Of a stretch of DNA of 64,000 nucleotides, positions 34,973 through 44,012 are shown piece by piece. Origin of the DNA: Cupriavidus taiwanensis (GTDB taxonomy: Bacteria > Pseudomonadota > Gammaproteobacteria > Burkholderiales > Burkholderiaceae). The translations under genes were made by a program, and so were the position numbers. Where the stretch lies: contig NZ_LT984803.1 in NCBI RefSeq assembly GCF_900250115.1, positions 1,515,583 through 1,579,582 of the forward strand. Reading direction: 5' to 3'. A model generated the notes under the pieces. That model was not told the origin of the DNA. It was given only the letters and a program-made list of their open reading frames with translations, and made no database searches. Numbering within the stretch: position 1 is the stretch's first letter; each line of letters opens with the position of its first letter.

Positions 34973-36286
34973 ATGGAGCAAGCGATGCAACAACCCCGCG
35001 ATCCGGTGGCGACCGGCCGCACCCTGCGCTACCGCCCGCTGAACCTGGCGCGCTGGATCATCTGGAGCCTGACGGTGCTGGTCATGCTGGTGCTGCCGCT
35101 GTACTTCACCGGGGGTTTCGCCATTACGCTGATGTCGCAGATGGGCATCATGATCATCTTCGCGCTGTCGTACAACATGCTGCTGGGGCAGACCGGCATG
35201 CTGTCGTTCGGCCATGCGGTGTATTCCGGGCTGGGCGCCTTTATCGCCGTGCATGTGCTGAACATGGTCGGCGCCGGCAAGATGTGGCTGCCGGTGTCGA
35301 TGCTGCCGCTGGTGGGCGGCCTGGCCGGCGCGTTCTTCGGCGTCATCTTCGGCTACGTCACCACCAAGAAGGCCGGCACCACCTTCGCCATGATCACCAT
35401 GGGCATCGGCGAGATGGTCTTTGCCAGCTCGCTGATGTTTCCGGAGTTCTTCGGCGGCGAGGGCGGCATCTCCACCAACCGCGTGGTCGGCGACCCGTTC
35501 CTCGGCATCAGCTTCGGGCCCGGGCGCCAGGTCTACTACCTGATCGCGGCGTGGTGCCTGGTGTCGATGGTGGCGATGTACGCCTGGACCCAGACGCCGC
35601 TGGGCCGCATCGCCAACGCGGTGCGCGACAACCCCGAGCGGGTCGAGTTCATCGGCTACAACACCCAGCGCGTGCGCTACCTGGTGCTGATCCTGTCGGC
35701 GTTCTTCGCCGGCATCTCCGGCGCGCTGGCGGCGATCAACTTCGAGATCGTCTCGGCCGAGAACGTCAGCGCGGTGCGTTCCGGCGGCGTGCTGCTGGCG
35801 GTATTCATCGGCGGCGCCGGGGTGTTCTTCGGGCCGGTCATCGGCGCGGTGGTGTTCGTGCTGTTCGCGGTGGCGCTGTCGGACCTGACCAAGGCCTGGC
35901 TGCTCTACCTGGGCCTGTTCTTCGTGCTGATGGTGATGTTCGTGCCGGGCGGCCTGGCCAGCCTGCTGCTGATGCAGCTGCCGCTGCTGGGCAAGGGCAA
36001 GCTGGGCCGCATGCTGCCGTACTACGCGCGTGCCGGCGGCGCCGGCGTGGTGCTGCTGCTGGCCATGATCGTCACGGTCGAACTGGTCTACAAGGTCCAG
36101 GTCGACAGCGCCAACGGCACCGCCATGAAGCTGTTCGGCATCGGCTTCGATGCCGCCACCTGGGCCCCGTGGCTGGCGGCCGCGGCGCTGTGGGCGGTGG
36201 GGCTGGCGGCGTGGCGGCTGGCGGTGCGCGCGTCGCGCGCGCAATGGGACAAGGTGCAGGCAGAAATCGCAGGAGGCAGGGCATGA
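34973..36286 (+). CDS. ABC transporter permease (LivM-type)
   Basis: The second permease, 437 residues, longer than typical LivM of about 330-425. The core reads ALSYNMLLGQTGMLSFGHAVYSGLGAFIAVHVL, GTTFAMITMGIGEMVFASSLMFPEFFGGEGGIS and ERVEFIGYNTQRVRYLVLILSAFFAGISGALAAINFEIVSAEN, then GGVLLAVFIGGAGVFFGPVIGAVVFVL. The extra length is a C-terminal pair of helices (AGGAGVVLLLAMIVTVELVYKVQ and AAAALWAVGLAAWRLAVRA). The stop overlaps the ATG of the following ATPase (ATGA), so translation is coupled. Confidence 0.92.
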   Translation: MEQAMQQPRDPVATGRTLRYRPLNLARWIIWSLTVLVMLVLPLYFTGGFAITLMSQMGIMIIFALSYNMLLGQTGMLSFGHAVYSGLGAFIAVHVLNMVGAGKMWLPVSMLPLVGGLAGAFFGVIFGYVTTKKAGTTFAMITMGIGEMVFASSLMFPEFFGGEGGISTNRVVGDPFLGISFGPGRQVYYLIAAWCLVSMVAMYAWTQTPLGRIANAVRDNPERVEFIGYNTQRVRYLVLILSAFFAGISGALAAINFEIVSAENVSAVRSGGVLLAVFIGGAGVFFGPVIGAVVFVLFAVALSDLTKAWLLYLGLFFVLMVMFVPGGLASLLLMQLPLLGKGKLGRMLPYYARAGGAGVVLLLAMIVTVELVYKVQVDSANGTAMKLFGIGFDAATWAPWLAAAALWAVGLAAWRLAVRASRAQWDKVQAEIAGGRA

Positions 36287-37059
36287 GCGCGGCGGCACTG
36301 GAACTGACCGATGTACGCAAGAAGTTCGGCCAGACGGAAATCATCCGCGGCGTGAACCTGAGCATCCCCAAGGGCGAGCGCCATGCGCTGATCGGCCCCA
36401 ATGGGGCCGGCAAGTCGACCACCTTCAACCTGATCTCGGGCCGCTTCGCGCCGAGCAGCGGCACGGTGCGCCTGAACGGCGAAGAAATCGGCGGGCTGCA
36501 GCCCTTCGTCATCAACCGCATGGGGCTGTCGCGCAGCTTCCAGATCACCAATATCTTCCACCGGCTGTCGGTGTTCGAGAACCTGCGCTGCGCGGTGCTG
36601 TGGTCGCTCGGCTACAAGTATTCGTTCTGGCACCGGCTCACCGGCCTGCGCGACGCGCGCGAACGCGCCGAGGACGTGCTCGAGCTGATCGGCATGCAGC
36701 ATCGCCGCGATACCCAGGCCGGCCTGCTCACCTATGCCGAGCAGCGCGCGCTGGAAATCGGCATCACCATCGCCGGCGGCGCCGAGGTGATCCTGCTGGA
36801 CGAGCCCACCGCGGGCATGAGCCGCTCGGAATCGGACCACGCGGTCGAGCTGATCCGCAAGGTCACGGTGGGCAAGACGCTGGTGATGGTCGAGCACGAC
36901 ATGAGTGTGGTGTTCGGGCTGGCCGACCGCATCTCGGTGCTGGTCTACGGCGAGGTCATCGCCACCGATACGCCGCAGGCGATCCGCACCAACCGCAAGG
37001 TCAAGGAAGCGTACCTCGGCACCACGCTCGACGAGGCCACCACCGAAGGAGCGCACTGA
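36283..37059 (+). CDS. ABC transporter ATP-binding protein (LivG-type)
   Basis: An ATPase of 258 residues starting at the ATG at 36283, four bases overlapping the LivM stop; the frame is open far upstream but overlies livM. Walker A GPNGAGKST is canonical, the Q-loop is SFQITNIFHRLSVFENL, Walker B is VILLDEPTAGM and the H-loop is LVMVEHDMSVVF. The signature is LTYAEQRALEIGITIAGG, where the family usually has LSYGxQR: the glycine that contacts ATP of the partner subunit is alanine. The partner LivF has an altered Walker A, so the two changes fall in the same composite ATP site. Confidence 0.92.
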   Translation: MSAAALELTDVRKKFGQTEIIRGVNLSIPKGERHALIGPNGAGKSTTFNLISGRFAPSSGTVRLNGEEIGGLQPFVINRMGLSRSFQITNIFHRLSVFENLRCAVLWSLGYKYSFWHRLTGLRDARERAEDVLELIGMQHRRDTQAGLLTYAEQRALEIGITIAGGAEVILLDEPTAGMSRSESDHAVELIRKVTVGKTLVMVEHDMSVVFGLADRISVLVYGEVIATDTPQAIRTNRKVKEAYLGTTLDEATTEGAH

Positions 37060-37772
37060 TGGGCAAGCGCATGCTGGAAGTCACGGGCCTGCACGCCTAC
37101 TACGGCAAGAGCCATATCCTGCACGGCGTCGACGCGCATATCGACGAGGGCGAGATCGTGGCGCTGCTTGGGCGCAACGGAGTCGGGCGCTCGACCATGG
37201 CCAAGGCCATCCTCGGCATGGTCAAGGCCGAAGGGTCGGTCAGGTTCCGGGGCGAAGAGATCCTCGGGCGGCGCACCTTCGAGATCGCGCATCTCGGCAT
37301 CGGCTACGTGCCGGAGAACCGCGACATTTTCCCGACGCTGACGGTGCGGCAGAACCTGCTGCTGGGCGAGAAGCGCAACCCGCGCCAGCCGAAGCCGCGC
37401 TGGACCGTCGAAGACATGTTCAAGATGTTCCCGCGGCTCAAGGAGCGCGAGAACACCTCAGCCGGCGTGCTCTCCGGCGGCGAGCAGCAGATGCTGACGC
37501 TGTGCCGCACGCTGATGGGCGATCCCGACCTGGTCCTGATCGACGAACCCACCGAAGGGCTGGCGCCGATGATCGTGGCGCTGGTGGGCGATTACCTGAA
37601 GACGCTGAAGGAACGCGGCGTTTCCGTGCTGCTGATCGAGCAGAAGCTGGCGATTGCGCTGGATATCTCGCAGCGCGTTTACGTCATGGGCCACGGGCAT
37701 ATCGTGTTCGAGGGTACGCCGGCTGAGTTGAAGGCGAACGGGCAGGTGAGGAAGGAGTGGCTGGAGGTGTAG
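37059..37772 (+). CDS. ABC transporter ATP-binding protein (LivF-type) with altered Walker A
   Basis: An ATPase of 237 residues, with its start overlapping the LivG stop by one base (TGATG). The signature LSGGEQQMLTLCRTLMG and Walker B LVLIDEPTEGLAP are canonical. The Walker A reads GRNGVGRST: Arg44 (codon CGC at 37188-37190) replaces the lysine that holds the ATP phosphates. The H-loop position is Gln (VLLIEQKLAIAL), as is usual for LivF proteins. Together with the LTYAE signature of LivG, one of the two nucleotide sites of the heterodimer looks degenerate while the other is intact. It is the last gene of the importer; the stop is followed after 10 bases by the convergent permease gene. Confidence 0.92.
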   Translation: MGKRMLEVTGLHAYYGKSHILHGVDAHIDEGEIVALLGRNGVGRSTMAKAILGMVKAEGSVRFRGEEILGRRTFEIAHLGIGYVPENRDIFPTLTVRQNLLLGEKRNPRQPKPRWTVEDMFKMFPRLKERENTSAGVLSGGEQQMLTLCRTLMGDPDLVLIDEPTEGLAPMIVALVGDYLKTLKERGVSVLLIEQKLAIALDISQRVYVMGHGHIVFEGTPAELKANGQVRKEWLEV

Positions 37773-37782
37773 GACCAAGCCC

Positions 37783-39300
37783 TTATTTCCCCCGTTCCGT
37801 AAACTCAAACGGCATATCCTCATACGCAATCAGCCGCGATCCGGTAACCAGCCGATATCCCAGCCACAACACCAGAAACACCGGCACGCCAATATAGGTA
37901 GCGACGATCTCCGGCCACCGGTTGGGGATGTCCGCGAAAGCCTGGTAATTCTGACCCCCGATAATCACCAGGCACAGCACCGCCGAAAAGATCGGCCCGA
38001 ACGGATACAGCGGCGAGCGGTAAGCGAGCTTGCCAGGGTCATGCCCCTGGTGCGCCATGCCCTGGCGGAAGCGATAGTGGCTGACGGCGATGCCGAGCCA
38101 GGCGATGAAGCCGGTCATGGCCGAGGTGTTGAGCAGCCACAGGTACGCGGTCTTGTTGCCGAGCAGCGAACTGAGGAAGCACAGCGCGCCGATGCCGGTG
38201 GTCGCCAGCAACGCACAGAACGGCACGCCGTTCCGCGTCAGCCGGGCGAACACGCGCGGCGCGCGGCGGCTGGCGGCGAGGCCATACAGGATTCGCGTCG
38301 ACACGTACATGCTGGAGGTGCCCGCCGACAGCAGCGCGGTCAGCACCACCGCGTTCATCAGCCCGGCGGCGGAGGCCAGCCCGGCGTGGCGGAACACCAG
38401 CGCGAACGGGCTCACGCCGACGTCGGTCACGTCGTTGCGCAGCAGGTTGGGGTCGGTATAGGGGATCAGCACGCCGATCACCAGGATCGCCAGCACGTAG
38501 AACAGCAGGATGCGCCAGAAGGTCTGGCGGATCGCGCGCGGAATCGTGATGGCAGGCCGTTCGGCCTCACCGGCGGCGACGCCGACGGTTTCGGTGCCGA
38601 GGAAGGAAAAGCCCGCGATCATGGCCACGCCGAACATGGCCGGGATGCCGCCGACGAAGGGCGCGTCGCCGGTGGTGAAGTTGTGCCAGCCGGACTGCGG
38701 GCCGCCCCGCATGATGCCGAAGATCATCAGCAGGCCCACGCCCAGGAACACCACCACGGTGACCACCTTGACCAGCGCGAACCAGTACTCGGCCTCGCCG
38801 AAGCCGCGCACCGAGAACGCGTTGAGCCCGAACATCAGCAGCAGGAAGCCGGCGCTCCAGAGCACCCCGGGCACGTCGGGTAACCAGTACTGCATCACCA
38901 GCTGCGCCGCGGTCAGTTCGACCGCGATGGTCACCGCCAGGCTGAACCAGTAGTTCCAGCCCAGCGCGAAGCCGAAGCCTTCGTCGACATAGAGCGCGCT
39001 GTAGGTGACAAAGGAGCCGGCCACCGGCATGTGCACCGCCAGCTCGCCCAGGCTGGTCATCAGGCAATAGACCATCAGGCCGAGCAGCATGTATATCAGC
39101 AGCGCGCCGCCGGGGCCGGCCTGCGCGATCGAGGCGCCCGAGGCCACGAACAGGCCGGTGCCGACCGCGCCGCCGACCGCGATCATGGTCAGGTGGCGGG
39201 CCTTGAGCTTGCGCTGGAGGTCGTCGTGTTCGACCACCGGGTGCTGGTGTTCCTGCACCCGGGCAGGGTGTTCGGATGAAGTATGGATGGGGGAAGACAT
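37783..39300 (-). CDS. amino acid permease (APC superfamily, LysP/AAT type)
   Basis: A 12-helix proton symporter of 505 residues. The N-terminal cytoplasmic tail is polar (SSPIHTSSEHPARVQEHQHPVVEHDDLQRKLKARHLTMI from residue 2), then the conserved IAVGGAVGTGLFVASGASIAQAGPGGALLIYML, CLMTSLGELAVHMPVAGSFVTY and FGFALGWNYWFSLAVTIAVELTAAQ follow. FSFLGTETVGVAAGEAERPAITIPRAI resembles lysine and aromatic amino-acid permeases. The ATG at 39300 is preferred; an in-frame start 17 codons earlier lacks support. It converges with the ABC operon and is divergent from fadB across 485 bases. Confidence 0.88.
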   Translation of the reverse strand: MSSPIHTSSEHPARVQEHQHPVVEHDDLQRKLKARHLTMIAVGGAVGTGLFVASGASIAQAGPGGALLIYMLLGLMVYCLMTSLGELAVHMPVAGSFVTYSALYVDEGFGFALGWNYWFSLAVTIAVELTAAQLVMQYWLPDVPGVLWSAGFLLLMFGLNAFSVRGFGEAEYWFALVKVVTVVVFLGVGLLMIFGIMRGGPQSGWHNFTTGDAPFVGGIPAMFGVAMIAGFSFLGTETVGVAAGEAERPAITIPRAIRQTFWRILLFYVLAILVIGVLIPYTDPNLLRNDVTDVGVSPFALVFRHAGLASAAGLMNAVVLTALLSAGTSSMYVSTRILYGLAASRRAPRVFARLTRNGVPFCALLATTGIGALCFLSSLLGNKTAYLWLLNTSAMTGFIAWLGIAVSHYRFRQGMAHQGHDPGKLAYRSPLYPFGPIFSAVLCLVIIGGQNYQAFADIPNRWPEIVATYIGVPVFLVLWLGYRLVTGSRLIAYEDMPFEFTERGK

Positions 39301-39575
39301 CAGGGTCGCCGGACCTTCCGCCGCCCGGCGTCTGGTGAAGGCCGGGGGCAAAAAACGAAAAGCCGCGAGTCTACCGTGTCTGTCCGGCCGATTTTCCCGT
39401 ACCGGTCAAATAAAGTCCGATACTGGTCTGGGGGCGTCGTGCGCGCAGGACGGCAAAGTGGCTTGACCGGCATCGCGGACGGCTTCCTTGCTGTGGTTAA
39501 GCAGCGGCTCCATGCAGCGCGATCAGGGGCGACATTCGCGTTGCGCATGGCCCCGTAAATGTTCGGAAATTAAAA

Positions 39576-39604
39576 TTGAACGACCGTGCTATTTTGTGTA
39601 TGCT
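39576..39604 (+). promoter_or_regulatory. fadB promoter with TetR-type operator on the -35 box
   Basis: The -35 TTGAAC (39576-39581) and -10 TATGCT (39599-39604) are separated by 17 bp. The 12-mer GAACGACCGTGC (39578-39589) matches GAACGATCGTTC at 10 of 12 positions and overlaps the -35 box. The predicted leader is about 175 bases and includes a second inverted repeat ATTCG-N6-CGAAT near 39742. Otherwise the 485-base gap 39301-39785 shows no gene. Confidence 0.6.
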
Positions 39605-39785
39605 TGTTTCGCCCAGGCGCCGGAGTGCGTTGCAGGGCGCGGGAAAGCGGCAACTCTGGTCAAGGGTTAACCCACCCATGACAGCCGCCACCCGGGGCGC
39701 CGGCCGCAGCCGGCACGCCCGCGCTGCATAAAACATTCATTCGAGAATTCGAATCCCGAGACAATACTTTCGTAAAGGAACCAGC

Positions 39786-41867
39786 ATGACAGCGCAGTAT
39801 CAGGTTCAGGACGGCGTAGCCGTCATCACGCTCGACAATCCCCCTGTCAACGGCCTGGGTCACAGCACCCGGCTTGGCATCGTCGAAGGCATGACCCGTG
39901 CGCTGGACGATGCCGCCGTCAAGGCCGTCGTCATCACCGGCGCCGGCAAGGCTTTCTCGGGCGGCGCCGACATCCGCGAATTCAATACGCCCAAGGCCAT
40001 GCAGGAGCCGACCCTGCACTCGGTGATCCGCGTGCTGGAAGCGTCGTCCAAGCCGGTGGTCGCGGCCGTGCACTCGGTCGCGATGGGCGGCGGCCTGGAA
40101 CTGGCGCTGGGCTGCAACTACCGCGTGGCCTCCAAGGGCGCGCAGATCGCGCTGCCGGAGGTCAAGCTGGGCCTGCTGCCCGGCGCCGGCGGCACGCAAC
40201 GCCTGCCGCGCGTGATCGGCCTGGAAGCCGCCGCCAACATGATCGTGTCGGGCACCGCGGTGCCGTCCGAGAAGTTCGCCGGTACCAAGCTGTTCGACGA
40301 GATCGTCGACGGTGACGTGCTGCCCGCGGCGGTCAAGTTCGCCCAGAACGTCGGCGCCGCCAGCGGCCCGCATCCGAAGGTGCGCGACCTCAAGGTGCGC
40401 CACGAAAACGCGGAAGGCTACCTCGGCTTCGCCCGCAACACCGTGGCCGCGATGGCCAAGAACTTCCCGGCGCCGCTGAAGTGCCTGGAAGCGGTGGCCG
40501 GCTCGCTCAAGCCGTTCGAGCAGGGCCTGAAGCAGGAGCGCGAGGGCTTCCTGTTCCTGGTGACCACGCCGGAATCGCGCGCGCTGCGCCACGCCTTCTT
40601 TGGCGAGCGTGCCGCCAGCAAGATCCCCGACGTGCCCGAAGGCACCCCGGTGCGCAAGATCGAGAAGGTTGCCGTGATCGGCGCCGGCACCATGGGTGGC
40701 GGCATCAGCATGAACTTCCTCAACGCCGGCATCCCGGTCACCATCCTGGAAACCAAGCAGGAAGCGCTGGACCGCGGCGTCGGCATCATCCGCAAGAACT
40801 ACGAGAACAGTGCCAAGAAGGGCAAGCTCACGCAGGAGAAGGTCGAGCAGCGCATGGGCCTGCTGAGCACCACGCTGTCCTATGACGACATCAAGGATGC
40901 CGACATGGTCATCGAGGCCGTGTTCGAGGAAATGGGCGTCAAGGAAATCGTCTTCAAGAAGCTGGACGAAGTGATGAAGCAGGGCGCCATCCTGGCTTCG
41001 AACACCTCCACGCTGGACGTCAACAAGATCGCCTCGTTCACCAAGCGTCCGCAGGACGTGGTCGGCATGCACTTCTTCAGCCCGGCCAACGTGATGAAGC
41101 TGCTGGAAGTGGTGCGCGGCGAGAAGACCGGCAAGGACGTGCTGGCCACGGTCATGCAGATCGGCAAGAAGATCAAGAAGACCGCGGTGGTGTCGGGCGT
41201 GTGCGACGGCTTTATCGGCAACCGCATGATCGAGCAGTACAGCCGCCAGGCCGGCTACCTGCTGGACGAAGGCGCGCTGCCGGAACAGGTCGACAAGGCC
41301 ATCGAGAAGTTCGGCTTTGCCATGGGCCCGTTCCGCATGGGCGACCTGGCCGGCAACGACATCGGCTGGGCCATCCGCAAGCGCCGCGCCGTGGACAAGC
41401 CGGACATCCAGTACTCCAAGACCGCCGACCTGCTGTGCGAGATGGGCCGTTACGGCCAGAAGACCGGCGCGGGCTGGTACGACTACAAGGCGGGCGACCG
41501 CAAGCCGTACCCGAACCAGCAGGTCAACGACATGATCGTGCAGCACTCCAAGGACCTTGGCATCACGCGCCGCAAGATCTCTGACGAAGAGATCGTCGAG
41601 CGCCTGGTGTTCGCGCTGGTCAACGAAGGCGCCAGGATCCTGGAAGAGGGCATTGCTTCCAAGGCCTCGGATATCGACATGGTGTACCTGACCGGCTACG
41701 GCTTCCCGCTGTTCCGCGGCGGCCCGATGCTGTACGCGGACCAGGTCGGCCTGTACAACGTGGCGCTGGCAATGAAGCGCTACGCCAAGGGCTACCACGG
41801 CGAAGCCTGGCAGGTCGCGCCGCTGCTGCAGAAGCTGGCGGACGAAGGCAAGGGCTTTAACGGTTAA
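39786..41867 (+). CDS. fadB: bifunctional enoyl-CoA hydratase / 3-hydroxyacyl-CoA dehydrogenase (FadB-like)
   Basis: Second and third steps of fatty-acid beta-oxidation. In the 693-residue product the N-terminal ~190 residues are a crotonase domain (DNPPVNGLGHSTRLGIVEGM, SGGADIREF oxyanion loop, AVHSVAMGGGLELALGCNYRVA, ALPEVKLGLLPGAGGTQRLPR with the catalytic Glu). An NAD-binding domain begins with GAGTMGGGISMNFLNAG at residue 299, and two dehydrogenase C-terminal domains follow (VVGMHFFSPANVMKLLEVV with the catalytic His, VSGVCDGFIGNRMIEQY). It is shorter than E. coli FadB (729). The gene order with thiolase and acyl-CoA dehydrogenase resembles one of the two beta-oxidation clusters described in Ralstonia eutropha H16. 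Confidence 0.95.
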   Translation: MTAQYQVQDGVAVITLDNPPVNGLGHSTRLGIVEGMTRALDDAAVKAVVITGAGKAFSGGADIREFNTPKAMQEPTLHSVIRVLEASSKPVVAAVHSVAMGGGLELALGCNYRVASKGAQIALPEVKLGLLPGAGGTQRLPRVIGLEAAANMIVSGTAVPSEKFAGTKLFDEIVDGDVLPAAVKFAQNVGAASGPHPKVRDLKVRHENAEGYLGFARNTVAAMAKNFPAPLKCLEAVAGSLKPFEQGLKQEREGFLFLVTTPESRALRHAFFGERAASKIPDVPEGTPVRKIEKVAVIGAGTMGGGISMNFLNAGIPVTILETKQEALDRGVGIIRKNYENSAKKGKLTQEKVEQRMGLLSTTLSYDDIKDADMVIEAVFEEMGVKEIVFKKLDEVMKQGAILASNTSTLDVNKIASFTKRPQDVVGMHFFSPANVMKLLEVVRGEKTGKDVLATVMQIGKKIKKTAVVSGVCDGFIGNRMIEQYSRQAGYLLDEGALPEQVDKAIEKFGFAMGPFRMGDLAGNDIGWAIRKRRAVDKPDIQYSKTADLLCEMGRYGQKTGAGWYDYKAGDRKPYPNQQVNDMIVQHSKDLGITRRKISDEEIVERLVFALVNEGARILEEGIASKASDIDMVYLTGYGFPLFRGGPMLYADQVGLYNVALAMKRYAKGYHGEAWQVAPLLQKLADEGKGFNG

Positions 41868-41897
41868 TACGCCACGAGGGTTCAGCCTGGAGCTGAG

Positions 41898-42542
41898 ATG
41901 AACACCACCATCGGACCGGACGATTGCCTGCTGGTGATCGACGTGCAGAACGACTTCATGCCGGGCGGCGCGCTTGCCGTGCCCAGCGGCGATGAGGTGG
42001 TGCCCGTCATCAACCGGCTGGCGCGCGCGTTCGGGCATGTGGTGGTGACGCAGGACTGGCATCCGGCCGCGCACGTTTCATTCGCGGCCAACCATGCCGG
42101 CACGCAGCCGTTCCAGATGCTTACGCTGCCGTATGGCGAGCAGGTGTTGTGGCCGGTGCACTGCGTGCAGGACACACCCGGCGCCGCGCTGCATGCGGGC
42201 CTGCACGTGCCGCACGCCCGGCTGGTGATCCGCAAGGGCCACCATGCCGACGTGGACAGCTACTCCGCCTTCCTTGAAGCGGACCGCACCACGCGCACCG
42301 GGCTGGCAGGCTACCTGCGCGAGCATGGCGTGAAGCGCGTGTTCTGCGCCGGGCTGGCGACGGACTACTGCGTGGCCTGGAGCGCGCTCGATGCGCGCGC
42401 CGCGGGCTTCGAGGCCGCGGTGATCGAGGATGCGTGCCGCGCCATCGACCTGCGGGGGTCGCTGGCCAGGGCATGGCAGGACCTCGGCGCCGCCGGCGTC
42501 GCGCGTGTCATGTCCGCGGATGTGCTCAAGGGCCAGGGCTGA
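41898..42542 (+). CDS. pncA: nicotinamidase / pyrazinamidase
   Basis: It hydrolyses nicotinamide to nicotinate for NAD salvage. The 214-residue product has the isochorismatase-like fold and the full catalytic set: Asp15 in VIDVQNDFMPGG, a Lys in VIRKGHHADVDSYSAF, and Cys158 in CAGLATDYCVAWSAL. The metal-binding DWHPAAHVSF (Asp and two His) is also present. It lies 30 bases after fadB and 45 bases before the thiolase gene on the same strand, so it is very probably co-transcribed with beta-oxidation, a pathway with high NAD turnover. No pncB is nearby. Confidence 0.94.
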   Translation: MNTTIGPDDCLLVIDVQNDFMPGGALAVPSGDEVVPVINRLARAFGHVVVTQDWHPAAHVSFAANHAGTQPFQMLTLPYGEQVLWPVHCVQDTPGAALHAGLHVPHARLVIRKGHHADVDSYSAFLEADRTTRTGLAGYLREHGVKRVFCAGLATDYCVAWSALDARAAGFEAAVIEDACRAIDLRGSLARAWQDLGAAGVARVMSADVLKGQG

Positions 42543-42587
42543 ACCGAACCACCGAACTGATCGACACAAGATTCCGAGGAGCAACAC

Positions 42588-43766
42588 ATGAACGAAGCAG
42601 TCATCGTATCCACCGCACGTACCGCGCTGGCAAAGAGCTGGAAGGGCGCCTTCAACATGACCCACGGCGCCACGCTGGGTGGCCACGCCGTGCAGCACGC
42701 CATCGCCCGCGCCAGGATCGAGGCCGCCGAAGTGGAAGACGTGCTGATGGGCTGCGCCAACCCGGAAGGCGCCACCGGTGCCAATATCGCGCGCCAGATC
42801 GCACTGCGCGCCGGCTGCCCGGTCACCGTGCCCGGTGCCACCGTCAACCGCTTCTGCTCGTCGGGCCTGCAGACCATCGCCATGGCGGCGCAGCGCGTGA
42901 TCGCCGATGAGGGCGACATCTTCGTCGCCGGCGGCGTGGAGAGCATCTCGTGCGTGCAGCAGGAGATGAACCGCCATATGGTCCAGGAAAGCTGGCTGAC
43001 CAAGAACAAGCCGGAAATCTACTGGAACATGCTGCAGACCGCCGAGAACGTGGCCAAGCGCTACAGCATCTCGAAGGATCGCCAGGACGAGTACGGCGTG
43101 CGCAGCCAGCAGCGCGCCGCCGCCGCGCAGGAAGCCGGCAAGTTCAAGGACGAGATCGTGCCGATGACGGTGCTTGCCGGCGTCGCCGACAAGTCCACCG
43201 GCCAGCTGGTGACGAAGGAAGTCACGATCTCTGCCGACGAAGGCATCCGCGCCGACACCACGCTGGAAGGCGTGGCCAAGATCCGCAGCGCGGTGCCGGG
43301 TGGCGTGATCACCGCCGGCAATGCCTCGCAGTTCTCGGACGGCGCCTCGGCGGCCGTGGTGATGAATGCACGCGTGGCCGAGGCCAAGGGCCTGCAGCCG
43401 CTGGGCGTGTTCCGCGGCTTTGCCGTGGCCGGTTGCGAGCCGGACGAGATGGGCATCGGCCCCGTCTTCGCGGTGCCCAAGCTGCTGAAGAAGGCCGGCC
43501 TGAAGGTCGAGGACATCGGCCTGTGGGAGCTGAACGAAGCCTTCGCCGTGCAGGTGCTGTACTGCGCCGACAAGCTGGGCATCCCGATGGACCGCCTCAA
43601 TGTCAACGGCGGCGCGATTGCGGTGGGGCATCCGTATGGTGTGTCGGGTGCGCGCCTGGTCGGCCATGCGCTGATCGAGGGCAAGCGCCGTGGGGTGAAG
43701 TATGTGGTGGTGACGATGTGCATTGGCGGCGGGCAGGGAGCTGCCGGTCTGTTCGAAGTTCTGTAA
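42588..43766 (+). CDS. acetyl-CoA C-acyltransferase (thiolase, FadA-type)
   Basis: The thiolytic last step of beta-oxidation. The 392-residue product has the acyl-enzyme cysteine Cys90 in [17 protein letters not shown], the His of [17 protein letters not shown], and the base cysteine in [34 protein letters not shown] is also typical. It follows pncA and precedes the acyl-CoA dehydrogenase gene across a 246-base gap containing a paired palindromic element. Degradative specificity is inferred from the fadB context; biosynthetic phaA-type thiolases have the same motifs. Confidence 0.94.
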   Translation: MNEAVIVSTARTALAKSWKGAFNMTHGATLGGHAVQHAIARARIEAAEVEDVLMGCANPEGATGANIARQIALRAGCPVTVPGATVNRFCSSGLQTIAMAAQRVIADEGDIFVAGGVESISCVQQEMNRHMVQESWLTKNKPEIYWNMLQTAENVAKRYSISKDRQDEYGVRSQQRAAAAQEAGKFKDEIVPMTVLAGVADKSTGQLVTKEVTISADEGIRADTTLEGVAKIRSAVPGGVITAGNASQFSDGASAAVVMNARVAEAKGLQPLGVFRGFAVAGCEPDEMGIGPVFAVPKLLKKAGLKVEDIGLWELNEAFAVQVLYCADKLGIPMDRLNVNGGAIAVGHPYGVSGARLVGHALIEGKRRGVKYVVVTMCIGGGQGAAGLFEVL

Positions 43767-43779
43767 CGACCGACCGCTT

Positions 43780-43910
43780 GTTTGCTCTCCTCTCCCGCCT
43801 GCGGGAGAGAGGCCGGGGGAGAGGGCGGGAGCTCGCAGTACCGACGCGCGTCCCTTCGTGGCCACGCCGGCCCTCTCCCCATCCCTCTCCCGCAAGCGGG
43901 AGAGGGAGCC
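43780..43910. repeat. paired palindromic intergenic element, locus 2
   Basis: The left unit starts GTTTGCT (43780) with hairpin CTCTCCCGC-CT-GCGGGAGAG (43790-43809). The right unit is in inverse orientation, with an 11-bp hairpin CCCTCTCCCGC-AA-GCGGGAGAGGG (43883-43906). The inner flanks (GGCCGGGGGAGAGGGC and GGCCCTCTCCCC) are also complementary, so one long nested hairpin is possible between the thiolase and acyl-CoA dehydrogenase genes. Confidence 0.85.
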
Positions 43911-44012
43911 CGCCATTGGTCATCCAAAGCAAAGCGTTCTTCAAGCGCTACGCCGTCCCGAGAACAGAAAAAAATTGCGAGCGCCCCACGCAGCGCTCCG
44001 CCTGGAGACACC

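Noticed and set aside
39660..42074. An 804-codon open frame antisense to fadB
   Set aside because: Codon-bias shadow of fadB with no recognisable motif. The first ~130 codons also overlie pncA.
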